Assembly: GCF_026016325.1 (NCBI RefSeq)
Contig: NZ_CP087203.1
Coordinates: 3,100,001 to 3,164,000 of the forward strand
Direction: 5' to 3'
Origin: Pseudomonas sp. B21-056
Lineage (GTDB): Bacteria; Pseudomonadota; Gammaproteobacteria; Pseudomonadales; Pseudomonadaceae
Length of the DNA stretch: 64,000 nucleotides
Under the pieces are notes generated by a model. It did not search any database. It was not told the DNA's origin and worked only from the letters and a program-made list of their open reading frames with translations. The first letter of the stretch is position 1. The number at the start of each line of letters is the position of its first letter. The position numbers and the translations under genes are program-made. Of the stretch, positions 46,468 to 55,496 are shown in pieces.

Positions 46468-46785
46468 TTAACGCCGTCCGAGCAACAAGCCCACCACCAG
46501 CCCGAAACCGGCGGAAATCGCCACGGTTTGCCATGGATGACCGCCGATGTAGACCTCCGTGGCATCGACCATGGGCCGGGTGCGTTCCCGGGCGCTGGCG
46601 ACCGAGTCCAGGGCCTGCTGCAGTTTCTGAGAGATCTGTCCCCGCAGGTTCTCGGCGTCTTCGCCGACCAGCGAGTCGCTGCTTTTGAGCAGCTTCTCCG
46701 ACTCTTCGATCAAGGCCTTCAGTTCACTGAACACCTGATCCTTGATTTGCTCTCCGTTCGCTTGCGCGCTGGGTCTACGAGCCAT
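46468..46785 (-). CDS. DUF883 (ElaB/YqjD-like) membrane-anchored protein
   Basis: A 105-residue protein. A helical amphipathic region (about 10-70) is followed by one C-terminal membrane helix with glycines and terminal arginines (ISAGFGLVVGLLLGRR). This is the layout of ElaB/YqjD, tail-anchored proteins that associate with ribosomes in stationary phase in E. coli. The ATG at 46785 has AAGGAG 9 bases upstream; the frame to 46869 is an unsupported extension. It is probably monocistronic. Confidence 0.9.
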   Translation of the reverse strand: MARRPSAQANGEQIKDQVFSELKALIEESEKLLKSSDSLVGEDAENLRGQISQKLQQALDSVASARERTRPMVDATEVYIGGHPWQTVAISAGFGLVVGLLLGRR

Positions 46786-46946
46786 CGGGTTACTCCTTGA
46801 TTGATGATTGCCGTGAACAATGGAGTGCTGCGCTTTTGCAAAAGTTGCAGGGTCTGGCGATGTCAGCACGGTCCAGCCTAAATGATGGTTAAGACGTTTC
46901 CTCGCAAGGTGTAAGATGTCGCCTATTTGCGCAACAGGTAATTTCC

Positions 46947-47201
46947 ATGAGTTTCAATCTGGCTGACAAGCCGCTGGCCGAGCGTGCCGCGCTGGAAGAC
47001 GAAAAATCCCGACTGTTCGAGCTGTGGCAGAACAACCTGGGCAAGGCCAAGGGCGACGCCGCGCGGTTGTTCGGCGAACGCTCCAAGCGCAAAGGCAAAT
47101 GGGCCGAGTGGGTACGCGCCGAACTGGACGGCATGTCGCCCCCCGAATACGCCAACATGGTGCGCAGTGAGGTCAATCGCCTGATGGCCGCCAATAAATA
47201 A
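46947..47201 (+). CDS. Conserved small Pseudomonas protein, function unknown
   Basis: An 84-residue, highly charged, helical protein (ALEDEKSRLFELWQNNLGKA) with no signal peptide or membrane helix and no catalytic motif. The frame is well supported: an AGGT site, an ATG, and codon use like its neighbours. It ends 3 bases before the convergent LysR gene. I do not assign a function. Confidence 0.75.
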   Translation: MSFNLADKPLAERAALEDEKSRLFELWQNNLGKAKGDAARLFGERSKRKGKWAEWVRAELDGMSPPEYANMVRSEVNRLMAANK

Positions 47202-47204
47202 ACC

Positions 47205-48113
47205 TTACGCAAAGGTCGTGACGATGGCCTCGCGCACCTTGGCCACTGCCGGATCCATCTGGGTGTGGGTTCGCCACCCCAGTTCGATGGGATAACGTGG
47301 CAAGGCGAGGGGGCAGGGCAAAAACGCCAGGCCGCCGAGTGCCGCAATGGCCCGTGCGGCGTGCCCCGGAATGGTCGCCACGGCCCGGCTGCCCTTGAGC
47401 AGAAACGGCAACGCCGCAAAATGGGTGGTCGAGGCACACACCTTCCGGCTCAGGCCGAGCCCGGCCAGTCCTTCGTCGGTGATGCCGATGAAACCACCCG
47501 ATGACACCAGCAGATGTTCGCGGGCCACGAAGGCCTCCAGGCTGAGGGTCTGCTGGTGCTCTTGCAGGCTGGCCGGGTCGACCAGGCAGGCATAGTCGCC
47601 TTCACCCAGTACCTGGCGGCTGAGCAATCGTTCGGTGAAACCACCCGCCGTGATCGCCAGGTCGAAATTGCGCTCCATCAGGTTGCGACCGACGATCTGG
47701 CTGTGGGTCTGGCGAAAAATCAAGCGCAACCCCGGCGCCCGTTGCGCCACTTCCTCGATCAGGCGCCGCCCGTAGGCCACCTCGAAGTCGTCGGACAGAC
47801 CGACGATGACCGAGCGGCCTTCGTAATGACGGGTATCGGGGTCGATCATCGCCAGGCTTTGCCGGCATTTGTCCAGGGCTTCGCTGATCACCGGTTTCAG
47901 TTGATTGGCCCGCAACGTCGGCGCCAGGCCGCGACCGGTGCGCACGAACAATTGATCGTCATACACGTTTCGCAGCCTGCGCAGGGCGGCACTGATGGCC
48001 GACTGGGTCACGCCCAGGCGCAGCGCGGCCCGGCTGGCGCTGGATTCGTCGTGCAGGGCTTCGAAGGTCTTGAGCAGGTTGAGATCGAGGTTCTCGATAT
48101 TCATCAGGTTCAT
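47205..48113 (-). CDS. LysR family transcriptional regulator
   Basis: A 302-residue LTTR. The N-terminal winged helix (DLNLLKTFEALHDESSASRA ... GVTQSAISAALRRLR) is followed by a periplasmic-binding-protein-like effector domain. It is transcribed divergently from the nitrilase gene across an 86-base gap, the usual layout for an LTTR controlling its neighbour. The ATG at 48113 is annotated; TTG at 48125 or ATG at 48104 are alternatives, and none has a strong ribosome-binding site. Confidence 0.93.
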   Translation of the reverse strand: MNLMNIENLDLNLLKTFEALHDESSASRAALRLGVTQSAISAALRRLRNVYDDQLFVRTGRGLAPTLRANQLKPVISEALDKCRQSLAMIDPDTRHYEGRSVIVGLSDDFEVAYGRRLIEEVAQRAPGLRLIFRQTHSQIVGRNLMERNFDLAITAGGFTERLLSRQVLGEGDYACLVDPASLQEHQQTLSLEAFVAREHLLVSSGGFIGITDEGLAGLGLSRKVCASTTHFAALPFLLKGSRAVATIPGHAARAIAALGGLAFLPCPLALPRYPIELGWRTHTQMDPAVAKVREAIVTTFA

Positions 48114-48199
48114 ATCGTTTAGCAATGTAGAGGGCTTTATTCATGATCGGTCGACGCCTGAGAATCAGCAACACCTGATGACCAAGGAGTTGAACACCC

Positions 48200-49123
48200 A
48201 TGCCCAAATCCATCGTGGCTGCCCTGCAGATCGGTTCCTTGCCCGGCGGCAAGGACGAGACATTGGCGCAGATCCTTTGTTACGAAGACGCCATACGCCA
48301 GGCCGGTGCTCGCTTGGTGGTGATGCCCGAAGCGCTGTTGGGCGGTTACCCCAAGGGGGAAGGATTCGGGACCCGGTTGGGTTACCGGCTGCCGGAGGGG
48401 CGCGAGGCCTTCGCCCGCTACTTTGCCAATGCCATCGACGTGCCGGGTGTCGAGACCGAGGCGTTGGCCGGGCTTTCGGCGCGCACGGGAGCAAGCCTGG
48501 TGCTCGGCGTCATCGAGCGTGCCGGCAGTACCCTGTATTGCACGGCGCTGTATTTCGAGCCCGATGCAGGCCTGGTGGCCAAACATCGCAAACTGATGCC
48601 CACCGGCACCGAGCGGCTGATCTGGGGCAAGGGTGACGGTTCGACCTTGCCGGTGATCGACAGCCAGGTCGGTCGGCTCGGCGCGGCGGTGTGCTGGGAA
48701 AACATGATGCCGCTGCTGCGCACCGCGATGTATGCCAAGGGCGTGGAGGTCTGGTGCGCGCCGACGGTGGATGAGCGGGAGATGTGGCAGGTGACCATGC
48801 GTCACATTGCCCACGAGGGGCGATGCTTTGTGGTCAGCGCCTGCCAGATCCAGGCCTCACCTCAGGCGCTGGGCGTTGAGGTCGAGCACTGGCCGGCGGA
48901 TCGTCCGTTGATCGCCGGCGGCAGTGTGATCATCGGGCCCATGGGGGATGTGCTGGCCGGGCCGCTGAAAGACACCGCTGGGCTACTGACCGCCGAAATC
49001 GATACCGATGACCTGGTGCGGGCGCGTTATGACTATGACGTAGTGGGTCATTACGCCAGGCCGGATGTGTTCGAACTGGTGGTGGATGAACGGGCCCGGC
49101 CCGGCGTGCGCTTCACGGCGTGA
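48200..49123 (+). CDS. Nitrilase (carbon-nitrogen hydrolase)
   Basis: A 307-residue nitrilase-superfamily enzyme that hydrolyses a nitrile or amide C-N bond. The catalytic triad is complete: Glu44 in [14 protein letters not shown], Lys131 in KHRKLMPTG and Cys165 in [10 protein letters not shown]. The CWEN context favours a true nitrilase over an amidase. It is shorter than aromatic nitrilases of about 350 residues such as P. fluorescens EBC191, which often carry a C-terminal tail. AAGGAG lies upstream. Control by the divergent LysR protein is inferred. Confidence 0.92.
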   Translation: MPKSIVAALQIGSLPGGKDETLAQILCYEDAIRQAGARLVVMPEALLGGYPKGEGFGTRLGYRLPEGREAFARYFANAIDVPGVETEALAGLSARTGASLVLGVIERAGSTLYCTALYFEPDAGLVAKHRKLMPTGTERLIWGKGDGSTLPVIDSQVGRLGAAVCWENMMPLLRTAMYAKGVEVWCAPTVDEREMWQVTMRHIAHEGRCFVVSACQIQASPQALGVEVEHWPADRPLIAGGSVIIGPMGDVLAGPLKDTAGLLTAEIDTDDLVRARYDYDVVGHYARPDVFELVVDERARPGVRFTA

Positions 49124-49124
49124 A

Positions 49125-49595
49125 TCACCAGGTCGCCGCGCGTCCTCGCAAGTCGAGGGTGCCGCGGTCGACGAAGCGCATGGTGCCGAACAGTCCCCCG
49201 GAGAGTTTGCCCTTGAGCACATAGGGCAGTTCATCCAGACCCTGTGCCTGACTCAGGCCCAGGGTCTGGCGCAGCACCGAAAATGCCGAAATGCTCACGG
49301 GGACACTCAGTATCGTTTCGGAAAACCGTGGAATGGAACCGCTCTGGTCGCTGACGCCGGTGGCCAGCGTGCGGTCGTTGACCTCCAGGTCCAGCGCCAC
49401 GCCGTTGTATTGGATGGCGGTTTCGTTGGGATTCTGCAGGCGCAGCTTCACGGCAAAACGCATCTCCAGATCTTGGCTGGGCAGGGGCTCGATACCGACC
49501 ACGTTGATGTTCAGCGGGTCACGGTGGGGGAAGAGGGCGCAGGCGCTGAGGCTGAACAGTGTCAGCAGGAGAAACAGGCCGGGGATTCTGCGCAT
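49125..49595 (-). CDS. LEA type 2 (WHy-domain) lipoprotein
   Basis: A 156-residue lipoprotein with signal MRRIPGLFLLLTLFSLSAC (lipobox LSAC). The WHy/LEA14 domain (about 30-145) includes LQNPNETAIQYNGVALDLEV, typical of the fold. LEA-2 proteins protect against desiccation in plants; their bacterial role is undefined. The ATG at 49595 has GAGAG upstream and gives an intact lipoprotein signal, unlike the longer frame to 49622. It converges with the nitrilase gene with only a 1-base gap between stops. Confidence 0.9.
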   Translation of the reverse strand: MRRIPGLFLLLTLFSLSACALFPHRDPLNINVVGIEPLPSQDLEMRFAVKLRLQNPNETAIQYNGVALDLEVNDRTLATGVSDQSGSIPRFSETILSVPVSISAFSVLRQTLGLSQAQGLDELPYVLKGKLSGGLFGTMRFVDRGTLDLRGRAATW

Positions 49596-49657
49596 GGGCG
49601 TACTCTCATAAGTTTTGGTCACGATAACTCACAACCCAAAGGCAAGCGAAGAACCCT

Positions 49658-49685
49658 GTGGCGAGGGGATAAATCCCCTCGCCAC
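49658..49685. repeat. Short palindrome, family 2
   Basis: GTGGCGAGGGGATAAATCCCCTCGCCAC, a perfect 28-base palindrome. It is the minimal version of the outer arms of the 9035 and 17338 elements, with the inner part deleted or never acquired. Confidence 0.85.
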
Positions 49686-49781
49686 GAAGTACTCCAAATC
49701 CAAATAGGCGTTGGGCTCCTGACAGTTTCTGACAACAGCCTCTGCTAATCTGCAGCAACTTTTTCTTCCGGATCGCTCATT

Positions 49782-50498
49782 GTGTCCCGTACCACTCGGC
49801 TGCTCACTTTGTTGCAAGTCTTGCGCGGCAAGCGCTGCCCGGCCACCGCCGCGACGCTGGCGGCAGAGTTGAAGGTGTCCGAGCGCACGCTCTACCGCGA
49901 CATTGCCGAGCTGACCGCCCTGGGGGCGCCGATCCAGGGGGAGGCGGGCATCGGCTATGTATTGCGCAGCGGCCTGTTCCTGCCGCCACTGATGTTCACC
50001 GCCGATGAAATCGAAGCCATCGTGCTGGGCTTGCGCTACGTGGACCAGCGTGGCGACGAGGTGCTGGGCAAGGCTGCCGCCGACGCCCTGGCGAAGGTTG
50101 CCGCGGTGCTGGCCCCTGATGTCCGGGACGCCTTGCGCAATCCCACGGTGCTGCCCGGTCCGCCGGGTTATGGGTATCCGCAGAATACGGTGGAGTTGAA
50201 CGTGTATCGCCAGGCCATCCGCACCCAGGCGAAGCTGCACATCGATTACGCCGACGTCAACAACACCCCGAGCCAGCGGCTGATCTGGCCCCTGGCCCTG
50301 GGTTTTTTCAACGAGGCACGGGTGGTGGTGGCCTGGTGCGAACTACGCGGTGCCTACCGGACCTTTCGCACCGACCGGATTGCCTCGGCGACCGAGCAGG
50401 GCGAGCGCTATCCCGGCAGGCGCAGCGACTTGCTGCGGGCCTGGATGAAGTCGATGCAACTGGACGATACCGGACGCTTCACTCCTGACAAGAACTGA
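49782..50498 (+). CDS. YafY-type WYL-domain transcriptional regulator
   Basis: A 238-residue DeoR-like regulator. The winged helix (RLLTLLQVLRGKRCPATAAT ... SERTLYRDIAEL) is followed by a WYL domain (about 135-225). WYL domains bind nucleotides or DNA ends and are used as sensors. The start is GTG at 49782. A 51-base gap leads into the NTF2-like gene on the same strand; together they may form a small operon. The target is unknown. Confidence 0.9.
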   Translation: MSRTTRLLTLLQVLRGKRCPATAATLAAELKVSERTLYRDIAELTALGAPIQGEAGIGYVLRSGLFLPPLMFTADEIEAIVLGLRYVDQRGDEVLGKAAADALAKVAAVLAPDVRDALRNPTVLPGPPGYGYPQNTVELNVYRQAIRTQAKLHIDYADVNNTPSQRLIWPLALGFFNEARVVVAWCELRGAYRTFRTDRIASATEQGERYPGRRSDLLRAWMKSMQLDDTGRFTPDKN

Positions 50499-50549
50499 CA
50501 TGAGGCTGTTCTAGCATGGTGCCAGATCGATAAAACAAGGAGCCGTACC

Positions 50550-50891
50550 ATGTCCAATCCCGTCTCTTCCCTGGCCCCGGCCATCGCTGGCTACATCGCA
50601 GCCGCCAACGCCCGTGACAGCTCGGCGGTGACGCTTTTTTTCGCCGAGGACGCCAATGTCTTCGATGAGGGCCAGCACCGGGCCGGCACCCAGGCCATCA
50701 TCCAGTGGATGGACGACACTTCCCGTCGCTTCCAGCCACGGGTAGAAGTGCTCAACGTGCAGCAACGCACGGGCAAGGTGCTGGTCCACAACCTGATCTC
50801 GGGAACCTTCCCCGGCAGTCCGCTGGAGTTGCGCTATACCTTCCGGCTCGATGAGCAGGGCAAGATCAGCCGGCTGGATATCTCGATTTAA
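50550..50891 (+). CDS. NTF2-like/SnoaL-like protein
   Basis: A 113-residue NTF2-like alpha+beta barrel (APAIAGYIAAANARDSSAVT ... ELRYTFRLDEQGKISRLDIS), a fold used for small-molecule binding, isomerases and hydrolases. AAGGAG lies 8 bases before the ATG. It is placed after the WYL regulator on the same strand. No catalytic residues can be assigned reliably. Confidence 0.87.
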   Translation: MSNPVSSLAPAIAGYIAAANARDSSAVTLFFAEDANVFDEGQHRAGTQAIIQWMDDTSRRFQPRVEVLNVQQRTGKVLVHNLISGTFPGSPLELRYTFRLDEQGKISRLDISI

Positions 50892-50913
50892 GCAGGGAGC
50901 TGCTCTGGCCCCT

Positions 50914-51035
50914 GTAGGAGCTGTCGAGCGCAGCGAGGCTGCGATCTTTTGATCTTTCGCTTGGGACTCAAGTTTCGCTTGGGACTCAAGTGTCAGGGGA
51001 AAGATCGCAGCCTCGCTTCGCTCGACAGCTCCTAC
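50914..51035. repeat. Inverted repeat element, family 3, with internal duplication
   Basis: Arms at 50914-50946 and 51003-51035 are nearly perfect 33-base complements of the family-3 sequence. The loop contains an exact 18-base tandem duplication (TTTCGCTTGGGACTCAAG twice, 50955-50990). It lies between the NTF2-like and AFG1/ZapE genes. Confidence 0.9.
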
Positions 51036-51120
51036 AGTGGCCGGTCCACAGGGGTTGAGTTGATTCATAGGCCTGGTGGCATGGCATACTCAGGCCCTTC
51101 ATCTTCCGGACCCGGGCCGC

Positions 51121-52242
51121 ATGACTTTCGACTCCCCCTTGAGTGCCTGGCAGCACGCCATTGAACACCACGGCTTTGTCCAGGACGAGGCCCAGGAGTT
51201 GGCGATCATGGCCCTGGAGCAATGCCACAAGGCATTGCACGAGGGGCGCAAGTCGATCAAGGGCGTTTATCTCTGGGGGCCGGTGGGGCGCGGCAAGACC
51301 TGGCTGATGGACCGCTTCCATGACAGCCTCAAGGTTGCGGCCCGGCGCCAGCATTTCCATCATTTCATGGCCTGGGTGCACCAGCGTTCGTTCCAGCTCA
51401 CGGGCACGCCGGATCCGTTGCAAGCCCTGGCCAGGGAGCTGAGCCAGGAAGTCCGGGTGCTGTGTTTCGACGAGTTGTTCGTCACCGACATTGGCGATGC
51501 CATCATCCTCGGTCGCCTGTTCCAGGTCATGTTCGAACTGGGCATGGTGATCGTGAGCACTTCGAACCTGCCGCCCGAGGAACTCTATGCCAACGGCCAC
51601 AACCGTGAGCGGTTCCTGCCGACCATCACCGCGATCAAACAGCACATGCAAGTCGTGCCGGTGAACGGCTGGCAGGATCATCGCCAGCATCCGGGCGCGG
51701 TGCAGCAACGCTATTGGCTGCGTGAGGCCGGGCAACCCGACCCGTTGGGCGAGGTCTTCGAACGGTTGAGTGCAGGGCAACCAGCCAGTGGTGATCCGGT
51801 GCAGGTCGGCCATCGCCTGCTGGAACCGGTCAAGGCCAGCGACACGGTGCTCTGGAGTCGCTACCCGGATTTGTGCGAGCAACCGTTCTCGGCCCTGGAT
51901 TTCATGGGCCTGTGCGACCGCTTCAAGGTCATCCTGCTCAGCGATGTGCCCAGCCTGAGTGCCGAGCAACGCGAAGGGCGGATTGCCCGTGGCACGGAGG
52001 ACGGTGTCGAGCGGGTCGAGGCGGGGGACCGCGAGCTGCCGCAACTGTCGGTCCACGATGACGGTGTGCGGCGTTTCATTGCCCTGATCGACGAGTGCTA
52101 CGATCGCAAGGTGCCGCTATACCTTTCGGCCCAGGTGCCGATGGATCAGTTGTACACCGAGGGCTATCTGCAATTCCCGTTTCGCCGTACCCTCAGTCGC
52201 CTCCAGGAGATGCAACTGCAACGTTTCGGTCAGCCCGCCTGA
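51121..52242 (+). CDS. zapE: AFG1/ZapE-family ATPase
   Basis: A 373-residue AFG1-like P-loop ATPase. Walker A is GPVGRGKTWL, Walker B is VLCFDELFV, and a sensor region reads STSNLPPEELY. E. coli ZapE acts on FtsZ at division; mitochondrial AFG1 assists protein quality control. Many pseudomonads carry two such proteins, and the canonical zapE is usually near rplM, so this could be the second paralogue. The start is the ATG at 51121, where family similarity begins (an earlier GTG at 51076 is in frame). No ribosome-binding site is obvious. Confidence 0.82.
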   Translation: MTFDSPLSAWQHAIEHHGFVQDEAQELAIMALEQCHKALHEGRKSIKGVYLWGPVGRGKTWLMDRFHDSLKVAARRQHFHHFMAWVHQRSFQLTGTPDPLQALARELSQEVRVLCFDELFVTDIGDAIILGRLFQVMFELGMVIVSTSNLPPEELYANGHNRERFLPTITAIKQHMQVVPVNGWQDHRQHPGAVQQRYWLREAGQPDPLGEVFERLSAGQPASGDPVQVGHRLLEPVKASDTVLWSRYPDLCEQPFSALDFMGLCDRFKVILLSDVPSLSAEQREGRIARGTEDGVERVEAGDRELPQLSVHDDGVRRFIALIDECYDRKVPLYLSAQVPMDQLYTEGYLQFPFRRTLSRLQEMQLQRFGQPA

Positions 52243-52309
52243 CCTCTACCCATCGACGGCCCCATCCGTCGGTACTACCCGCCGTACCCGCCAAGAGAGA
52301 TGCAAGGTC

Positions 52310-52804
52310 ATGGAAGAAGCCAAGGACGTTCTCGTACTGCAAGCCAGCTACACCAATCCGGTTCACGCCGAAGCGATCTGTCACGTGCTCAATGGCTATG
52401 CGGAGGACCCCATGGGCGGTGGCCAGTCACTGTCAGCCGAGGTCTTGCTGCATCTGCCGGAGGAACTGGCCAAGCGCCCCCACGCGTTCAGCGTGCTGGC
52501 ATTCGTCAATGGCGAGCCGGCGGGGCTGATCAACTGTTTCGAGGGGTTTTCGACCTTCGCCTGCCGGCCGCTGGTGAATATCCATGATGTTGCCGTCATG
52601 AAGGCGTTTCGCGGGCTGGGCCTGAGCCAGAAGATGTTGCAGAAGGTCGAGGACATCGCGCGTCAGCGCGGTTGCTGCAAGATCACCCTGGAAGTGCTTG
52701 AAGGCAATGCCGTGGCCCAGGGCAGCTATTCGAAGTTTGGATTCGCCGCCGGCATGTTCGACCCGGCCCATGGCCGCATGCTGTTCTGGACCAAGCCCCT
52801 GTGA
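52310..52804 (+). CDS. GNAT family N-acetyltransferase
   Basis: A 164-residue stand-alone GNAT with the acetyl-CoA loop RGLGLSQKMLQKVEDIA and the family C-terminal strand. It lies 67 bases after the AFG1/ZapE gene on the same strand; co-transcription is possible. The substrate is unknown. Confidence 0.88.
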   Translation: MEEAKDVLVLQASYTNPVHAEAICHVLNGYAEDPMGGGQSLSAEVLLHLPEELAKRPHAFSVLAFVNGEPAGLINCFEGFSTFACRPLVNIHDVAVMKAFRGLGLSQKMLQKVEDIARQRGCCKITLEVLEGNAVAQGSYSKFGFAAGMFDPAHGRMLFWTKPL

Positions 52805-52841
52805 CAGGTGCCCTCTGCATATGTCGAATGTAGCGACGCCT

Positions 52842-52930
52842 TCGCGAGCAGGCTCGCTCCCACATTGATCTAGGTTGAACACAAATCCATATTCACCGAC
52901 GTCCCCCTGTGGGAGCGAGCCTGCTCGCGA
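52842..52930. repeat. REP pair (inverted)
   Basis: REP units in opposite orientation at 52842-52863 and 52909-52930, spaced 67 bases, between the convergent GNAT and phosphoethanolamine-transferase genes. Confidence 0.9.
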
Positions 52931-52979
52931 AAGCGCTGGAGCAGTAACGACAGTGCCGGGTGTACCGACACTTTTGCGG

Positions 52980-54719
52980 TTACTGCTGCACCAGCCTGGC
53001 CGCCGGTGCCTTGGGCTGCATCAGGCTGAAGTCGATCAGCGCCTTGTGCTGCCGTTGGTAAGGGTTGCCGATCAATAGCGGTCGGGCCTGGAATTCAGCG
53101 CTGACCAGGCTCTTGCTGCGGTCCAGTTCATCAAAACTCAAGCCCGCCAGATCTGCCCAGGTATGGATCAACTGAGAGCTGCTGTAAGGCCGTGACAGGT
53201 CGCCCGCAAAGTTCCAGTCATGGGTTTCACGCCACTTGGGCGAAGCCCAGGCCATGAACGGAATGGTGTACATCGGCGCGGTGGGTTTGCCTTCATTGCG
53301 ACCAAGGGTGTCATGGCCCGCGGAGTCGAATACGTCTTCACCGTGGTCCGACAGGTACAACAGAAAACCGTTGGGGTCGTTCTTGGCGTAGTCCTTGATC
53401 AGGCTGGAAACCACGAAGTCGTTGTACAGCACCGCGTTGTCATAACTGTTGTAGGTCGGCACCTGGTCGTCGCGCAGACCTGCCGGTACACCCTGGCGGT
53501 CGGTGAACTTGTTGAAGGTCGGCGGATAGCGGTACTGGTAGCTCATGTGAGTACCGAGCAGGTGCACCACGATCAGCTTGCGCGGCGCGGTATCGGCCAG
53601 GGCCTTGTTGAACGGTGCAATCACATCGCCGTCGTACTGGGCAGCGTTCTGGTTGCGGTTGTTGTTCAGGTACACCTGCTCATCGGCCTGCTGGGAAAAC
53701 GTCGTGAGCATGGTGTTGCGCTTGGTCATGGTCTGCTGGTTGGTGATCCAGAAAGTCTTGTAGCCCGCCTGTTTCATCATGCTGACCAACGAAGGGGTGG
53801 TCAGGTACAGGTCCGGATTCTGCTCGTCAGCAAATGTCAGCACTTGTTGCAGTGCTTCGATGGTGTACGGACGTGGCGTAATCACATTGTCGAAGACCGC
53901 CAGTTGGTCCTTGAGTTTGTCTAGCTCCGGTGTGGTTTCTCGCGGGTAGCCATACAGGCTCATGCGCTGCCGGTTGGTGGACTCGCCGATCACCAGCACC
54001 AGGGTAGCCGGCTGGTTGGTCATGGCGTCCTTGAGGTTGCGCAGTGGTTCAATCTTGCTGGCGCTTTGCAACATGCCTTGCATGCTTGCCAACTGCTCAC
54101 CATAACGATGGTAGGCCACCAACATCTGCCAGGGTACGGCCGGTTCGATGCGGTCTTCGAATTTTTCCAGGCCGCCGGCGAATGTGCCGGCACGCTGGGT
54201 TTGCTTGATCAATGGATAACCGACGACGGCGCCCAGTATCACAACTGCCGCCACCATGGCCTGGCCCCGGGGCAGGTACACCGGGCGCAGACGTGTCCAA
54301 AGGAAGTAACCCATGGCGGTATGAGCGAGGAACGCAGGCACCATCCACCAGGCAAAATACTGCGTCATGTACTCGCCGGCTTCGGCCACGTTCGATTCGA
54401 ACATGATGAAGATGACGCTTTGGGAGAATTCCTGCTGATAGATGAAAAAGTAACCCAGGCTGGCCATGGAGCAGGCCCACAGCACCACACCGATCAATGC
54501 GGCAAGCAGGCGGGTCCGGGCGGGGAAAAGCAGCATGGGCGCCAGCCACACGGCGCTCACGACGAACGCTTGGCGAAAGCCTGAGAAGCCGGAGGTATCG
54601 CTCACCAGGATGAGCAACTGGGTGATGCCCGAGAAATACCAGAAGAATAGGAAGAGCCAGCCGAATCCGGCCCAATCGAAACCTTTCGCAGTCGTTTTGC
54701 TGCGTTTGAACAAACTCAT
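52980..54719 (-). CDS. cptA: Phosphoethanolamine transferase, CptA-like
   Basis: A 579-residue inner-membrane enzyme. Five N-terminal membrane helices (about 15-190) are followed by a periplasmic alkaline-phosphatase-type domain. The nucleophile Thr lies in VIGESTNRQRMSLYGYPRET, equivalent to the EptA/CptA catalytic Thr. Metal-site residues are seen in YLSDHGEDV. Such enzymes add phosphoethanolamine to lipid A, core heptose or similar surface lipids, changing charge and polymyxin sensitivity. The CptA (core) assignment is by resemblance; EptA cannot be excluded. The ATG at 54719 has GGAG upstream. Confidence 0.85.
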   Translation of the reverse strand: MSLFKRSKTTAKGFDWAGFGWLFLFFWYFSGITQLLILVSDTSGFSGFRQAFVVSAVWLAPMLLFPARTRLLAALIGVVLWACSMASLGYFFIYQQEFSQSVIFIMFESNVAEAGEYMTQYFAWWMVPAFLAHTAMGYFLWTRLRPVYLPRGQAMVAAVVILGAVVGYPLIKQTQRAGTFAGGLEKFEDRIEPAVPWQMLVAYHRYGEQLASMQGMLQSASKIEPLRNLKDAMTNQPATLVLVIGESTNRQRMSLYGYPRETTPELDKLKDQLAVFDNVITPRPYTIEALQQVLTFADEQNPDLYLTTPSLVSMMKQAGYKTFWITNQQTMTKRNTMLTTFSQQADEQVYLNNNRNQNAAQYDGDVIAPFNKALADTAPRKLIVVHLLGTHMSYQYRYPPTFNKFTDRQGVPAGLRDDQVPTYNSYDNAVLYNDFVVSSLIKDYAKNDPNGFLLYLSDHGEDVFDSAGHDTLGRNEGKPTAPMYTIPFMAWASPKWRETHDWNFAGDLSRPYSSSQLIHTWADLAGLSFDELDRSKSLVSAEFQARPLLIGNPYQRQHKALIDFSLMQPKAPAARLVQQ

Positions 54720-54926
54720 CAAGAGAAGCGCTCCAGCCTTATCCACAGAAACGAAGTTGCTGACACCGGATGGGCGACCGCAGGCACACGCCGAGCAACC
54801 TTAAAGGTCGGGAGTATCCCGGGCCTGCTGTGAAAACTTTGTTAGTTTTCAACCATAAAGTGTCGGTCTGGTGCGAATGCGGGTGGGGCGAAGAGAGTTA
54901 TCCCGGCTGGGTGCAAGGATATTGTC
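54720..54926 (-). promoter_or_regulatory. Upstream region of the phosphoethanolamine transferase gene
   Basis: About 200 bases with no gene, before the family-3 element. It must hold the promoter for the transferase gene. I see no confident PmrA or PhoP box by eye. Confidence 0.3.
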
Positions 54927-55026
54927 GTAGGAGCTGTCGAGCGGAGCGAGGCTGCGATCTTTCCACCGAGCATTCGAATCTCAAGCGAGATCAAGATCAA
55001 ATGATCGCAGCTGCGCCAGTTCCTAC
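54927..55026. repeat. Decayed inverted repeat element, family 3
   Basis: The left arm 54927-54959 is intact (GTAGGAGCTGTCGAGCGGAG ... CTGCGATC). The right arm 55003-55026 has lost about 9 bases and drifted (GATCGCAGCTGCGCCAGTTC). It is a decaying copy of the elements at 46316 and 50914. Confidence 0.8.
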
Positions 55027-55032
55027 AGACAA

Positions 55033-55206
55033 TTATCGAACCAGGGCCTGGCCCTGATGGGAGAGTTGGGCGTGCTGCAATTGCATGCGCAACTGGGTCA
55101 CTTCATCGAACAGCAGATCGCGTTCTTCCTTGAGAAGGCGCAATTCGTCGCGACGAATGGTCACGTAAAGGGTTTGGGGAGGACGTGCGGTAACGACTGG
55201 GTCCAT
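55033..55206 (-). CDS. Small basic helical protein, conserved-looking
   Basis: A 57-residue frame with a strong GAGGTGA ribosome-binding site just before its ATG at 55206. The peptide starts MDPVVTARPPQTLYVTIRRD and continues as a charged coiled-coil-like helix (ELRLLKEERDLLFDEVTQLR). Its codon use is GC-rich at third positions like its neighbours. It falls below common length cut-offs and is easily missed. No function is assigned; a small DNA- or membrane-associated regulator is conceivable. Confidence 0.7.
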   Translation of the reverse strand: MDPVVTARPPQTLYVTIRRDELRLLKEERDLLFDEVTQLRMQLQHAQLSHQGQALVR

Positions 55207-55496
55207 TGCTCACCTCGCAAATGGCTACATCAACTATAGAGATGCCGCCAGCTTTTTTGGTCGACACCTCTACTATCGGCGCCGATTCTGATTTCTTTTG
55301 CTCGTGAATGGAACTTTTTTATTTTTCATGGTCGCCGTGCCTTCGACCGGATTTGAAGCGTTATCCTCCTTGTGATCGCACGAATTAACCGGAAACTATG
55401 CAGCAAGGCTCTGGACTAACCTCCTTTGGTCGCAGCCAAACCGTTTCGAAGCTAAACCTTTGACATACCTTTATTTGTAGTAGGGAGCATCAGCAC

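Noticed and set aside
55460..55483. Sigma-70 promoter before gnd (TTGACA at 55460)
   Set aside because: No acceptable -10 at 16-18 bases downstream.
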